This document shows positions 62,280 through 64,000 of a stretch of DNA of 64,000 bases, piece by piece; position 1 is the stretch's first letter; each line of letters opens with the position of its first letter. The position numbers were made by a program, and so were the translations under genes. This stretch comes from Actinoplanes utahensis (lineage in GTDB: Bacteria > Actinomycetota > Actinomycetes > Mycobacteriales > Micromonosporaceae). The DNA lies in assembly GCF_016862455.1 (NCBI RefSeq), contig NZ_BOMZ01000072.1, positions 34,728 through 98,727 on the forward strand, in the 5' to 3' direction. The notes under the pieces are model-generated. The model made no database searches and was not told where the DNA came from. It saw only the letters and a program-made list of their open reading frames with translations.

Positions 62280-63914
62280 ATGGTGGTGCTGGGAGAGGCG
62301 GCGGCCGCTCTGGACAACGGCGCCTTCCTCGGCGCGCTGCTGGAGAGCATGGATGCCGCCGTCATCGCCTGTGACGGTGACGGCCGGGTGGTGTTCGCCA
62401 ACCGGGCGATGCGCGAGCTCGCCGGGGTCGAGCCGGACGGCCCGCTGCCGGCGGACTTCGAGCGGGCGGCGTTCCGGCACCTGACCACCCCCGACCTGCG
62501 GCCGATGACCCGCGCCGAGAGCCCGCTGCTGCGCGCCCTGCACGGCGAGCACGTGGACTCCGAGGACGTGCTGCTGCGCCGCCCCGGCCACCGGCTGCGG
62601 GTCTTCGACACCCGGGCCCAGCCGATCCGCGATCCCGGCGGCGCGGTGGCCGGCGCGGTCTCCGTCGCTCACGAGGTCACCGCGATGCGCCGGGTCGAGC
62701 GGTTCCGCAACTGCCACATCGCCGTCGAGCACGTGCTGAAGAAGTCCGGCTCCATCGCCGAGGCCACCCCGGAGGTGCTGCGCGCGGTGACCGCCACGCT
62801 CGGCTGGCCGTCCGCGGAGCTGTACCTGATCGACCACGCCTCCGGGCTGCTGCTGCCGGCCGGGCACTGGGACTCCTCAGGGCTCGAGCCGGACGAGTTC
62901 TTCGGTCACACCCCGGTGCGCGGGCAGGGGATCACCGGGCGGGTGTGGGAGAGCGGGCGGCCCATCTGGGTGCCCGACCTGGGACGCAGCGCCGACCTGC
63001 GGACCGCCCACGAGCGGGAGCGGGTGGAGATCTGCCTGCGCCGCGGGGTGCGCACCGCGCTGGCCGTCCCGGTCCGCGACGGCGGCACCCTCCTCGGCGT
63101 GCTGACCTGCTACGCCGGCACCCAGGAGTACGAGCCCGACCTGCTCACCGTCCTGCTCAACGGGGTGGCCGCGCAGGTCGGGATCTTCGTGGCGCAACGC
63201 CGCGCCGAGGAGCTGTCCCGCCAGCTCGCCCGCGCCCAGGGCGACTTCGTGGACCTGGTCGGGCACGAGTTGCGGACCCCGCTGACCGCGATCACCGCGA
63301 ACGCCACCCTGCTCGCCGACGAATGCGCCGGCCACGACGCGGACTGCGCGCAGATGGCCCAGGTGATCGCCCGCAACGCCGGCGCGCTGCAGCAGATCGC
63401 CGACACCCTGCTCGACCTGGCCGGCCTGGACGCCGGGCACCTCGCCCTGGACGTCGCCGACGTCGACCTGGCCGCGCTGGTCGCCGACGCGGTGACCCGC
63501 CTGCGGCACGGCGGCGGCCGGCTCACCCTCGTCACCGAGCTGCCGGCCCGGCTGCACCTGCCCGGCGACATCGCCCGGCTGCGGCAGGTCGTCGACGACC
63601 TGCTGTCCAACGCGGTCCGCTACAGCCCGCCGGGCTCGCCCGTGCACATCACGCTGCGCGCCGACGAGTCCATGGCCGACCTGTGCATCGCCGACGGCGG
63701 CATCGGCACCCCTCCGGACGAACGGCCCCGCGTCTTCGACCGGTTCTTCCGCGGCAGCAACGTCCGTCACCAGGGCACCCCCGGCAGCGGGCTGGGCCTG
63801 AGCCTGGCCCGGGCGATCGTGCTGCTGCACGGCGGCACGATCACGCTGGCCGACAACAAGCCGTCCGGCACGATCGTCCGCGTCCGCCTGCCCCTGGCCG
63901 GCCCACCGCCCTGA
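62280..63914 (+). CDS. PAS-GAF sensor histidine kinase
   Basis: A 544-residue soluble kinase: PAS domain (LLESMDAAVIACDGDGRVVF), GAF-like domain (~150-300, AVPVRDGGTLLGVLTCYAG), HisKA with FVDLVGHELRTPLTAI, and HATPase with DLLSNAVRYSPPGSPVHITL, IADGGIGTPPDERPRVFDRF and SGLGLSLARAIVLLHGG. It closely resembles the C-terminal part of the kinase at 26242-28167 (VLLNGVAAQVGIF versus VLLNGIAAHIGAF). The last codons and the TGA stop lie in a 20-bp tandem repeat. Partner is probably the receiver upstream. Signal unknown. Confidence 0.93.
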   Translation: MVVLGEAAAALDNGAFLGALLESMDAAVIACDGDGRVVFANRAMRELAGVEPDGPLPADFERAAFRHLTTPDLRPMTRAESPLLRALHGEHVDSEDVLLRRPGHRLRVFDTRAQPIRDPGGAVAGAVSVAHEVTAMRRVERFRNCHIAVEHVLKKSGSIAEATPEVLRAVTATLGWPSAELYLIDHASGLLLPAGHWDSSGLEPDEFFGHTPVRGQGITGRVWESGRPIWVPDLGRSADLRTAHERERVEICLRRGVRTALAVPVRDGGTLLGVLTCYAGTQEYEPDLLTVLLNGVAAQVGIFVAQRRAEELSRQLARAQGDFVDLVGHELRTPLTAITANATLLADECAGHDADCAQMAQVIARNAGALQQIADTLLDLAGLDAGHLALDVADVDLAALVADAVTRLRHGGGRLTLVTELPARLHLPGDIARLRQVVDDLLSNAVRYSPPGSPVHITLRADESMADLCIADGGIGTPPDERPRVFDRFFRGSNVRHQGTPGSGLGLSLARAIVLLHGGTITLADNKPSGTIVRVRLPLAGPPP

Positions 63915-64000
63915 CCCCCGGCGTGCCGCCCTGACCCCCGGCGTGCCGCCCTGACCCCCGGCGTGCCGCCCTGACCCCCGGCGTGCCGCCCTGACCCCCG
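63909..64000. repeat. 20-bp tandem repeat at the 3' end of the kinase gene
   Basis: The unit CTGACCCCCGGCGTGCCGCC repeats from 63911 at 20-base intervals, about 4.5 copies to the window edge, so the array continues beyond it. The kinase stop codon TGA is in the first unit. Copy number is likely variable. Confidence 0.95.

Overview
The window is high-GC DNA with dense, often translationally coupled genes, many GTG starts, DevR/DevS-type regulators, a class I CbiM/CbiQ/CbiO transporter, Holin-X/DUF3618 proteins and an eukaryotic-type Ser/Thr kinase. This points to an actinomycete. A Micromonosporaceae member such as Actinoplanes is my inference from overall gene style, not something the sequence proves. 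No rRNA, tRNA, CRISPR array or complete mobile element was seen.

Layout. (1) 1-7.6 kb: two large paralogous NACHT-type STAND NTPases on the minus strand, with a frame-broken gene remnant between them. (2) 7.7-10.1 kb: a lipoprotein/membrane-protein pair and an NhaA antiporter remnant. (3) 10.3-28.2 kb: phosphoketolase, a peptidoglycan-binding protein, a PRC/DUF2382 stress protein, a cobalt/nickel ECF transporter, an Acg-type nitroreductase next to a DevS/DevR two-component pair, a CocE-type hydrolase, and pyruvate formate-lyase with its activase behind a hybrid sensor kinase. (4) 28.3-33.6 kb: signalling genes: RsbW-like and STAS proteins, a chemoreceptor, a GAF kinase, a receiver with a degenerate HD-type domain, and an HPt protein. 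(5) 33.6-39.4 kb: an L-rhamnose ABC importer plus isomerase operon. (6) 39.8-49.2 kb: a 999-residue repetitive DUF3618 protein, a Holin-X protein, a Ser/Thr kinase, a hypothetical protein and two Uma2 proteins. (7) 49.2-60.7 kb: a MocR-type regulator diverging from a polyamine/omega-amino-acid catabolic cluster with a Pot transporter. (8) 60.8-64 kb: a small regulator/membrane-protein operon, a response regulator and a PAS-GAF kinase whose stop codon lies inside a 20-bp tandem repeat that runs off the window.

The strongest integrated signal is a putative hypoxia regulon. Four copies of a DosR/DevR-like box (form GGGACYTTCGGCCC) lie upstream of phosphoketolase (10216-10229), the nitroreductase (18130-18143), devR/devS (19815-19828) and pflBA (26288-26301). 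Together they suggest that this mostly aerobic-type organism turns on fermentative acetyl-phosphate/acetyl-CoA/formate routes when oxygen falls. A second layer is a set of SigF/SigB-like promoters (GNNT-N15-17-GGGTAY) upstream of the RsbW/STAS pair, the DUF2382 protein, the Holin-X/DUF3618 operon, the Ser/Thr kinase and, more weakly, the last histidine kinase.

The most plausible undercharacterised system is the NACHT pair, which resembles bacterial NLR-like proteins, some of which act in phage defence. Several repeat families (a ~110-bp interspersed element, long perfect hairpins, tandem repeats at gene ends) are also recorded.
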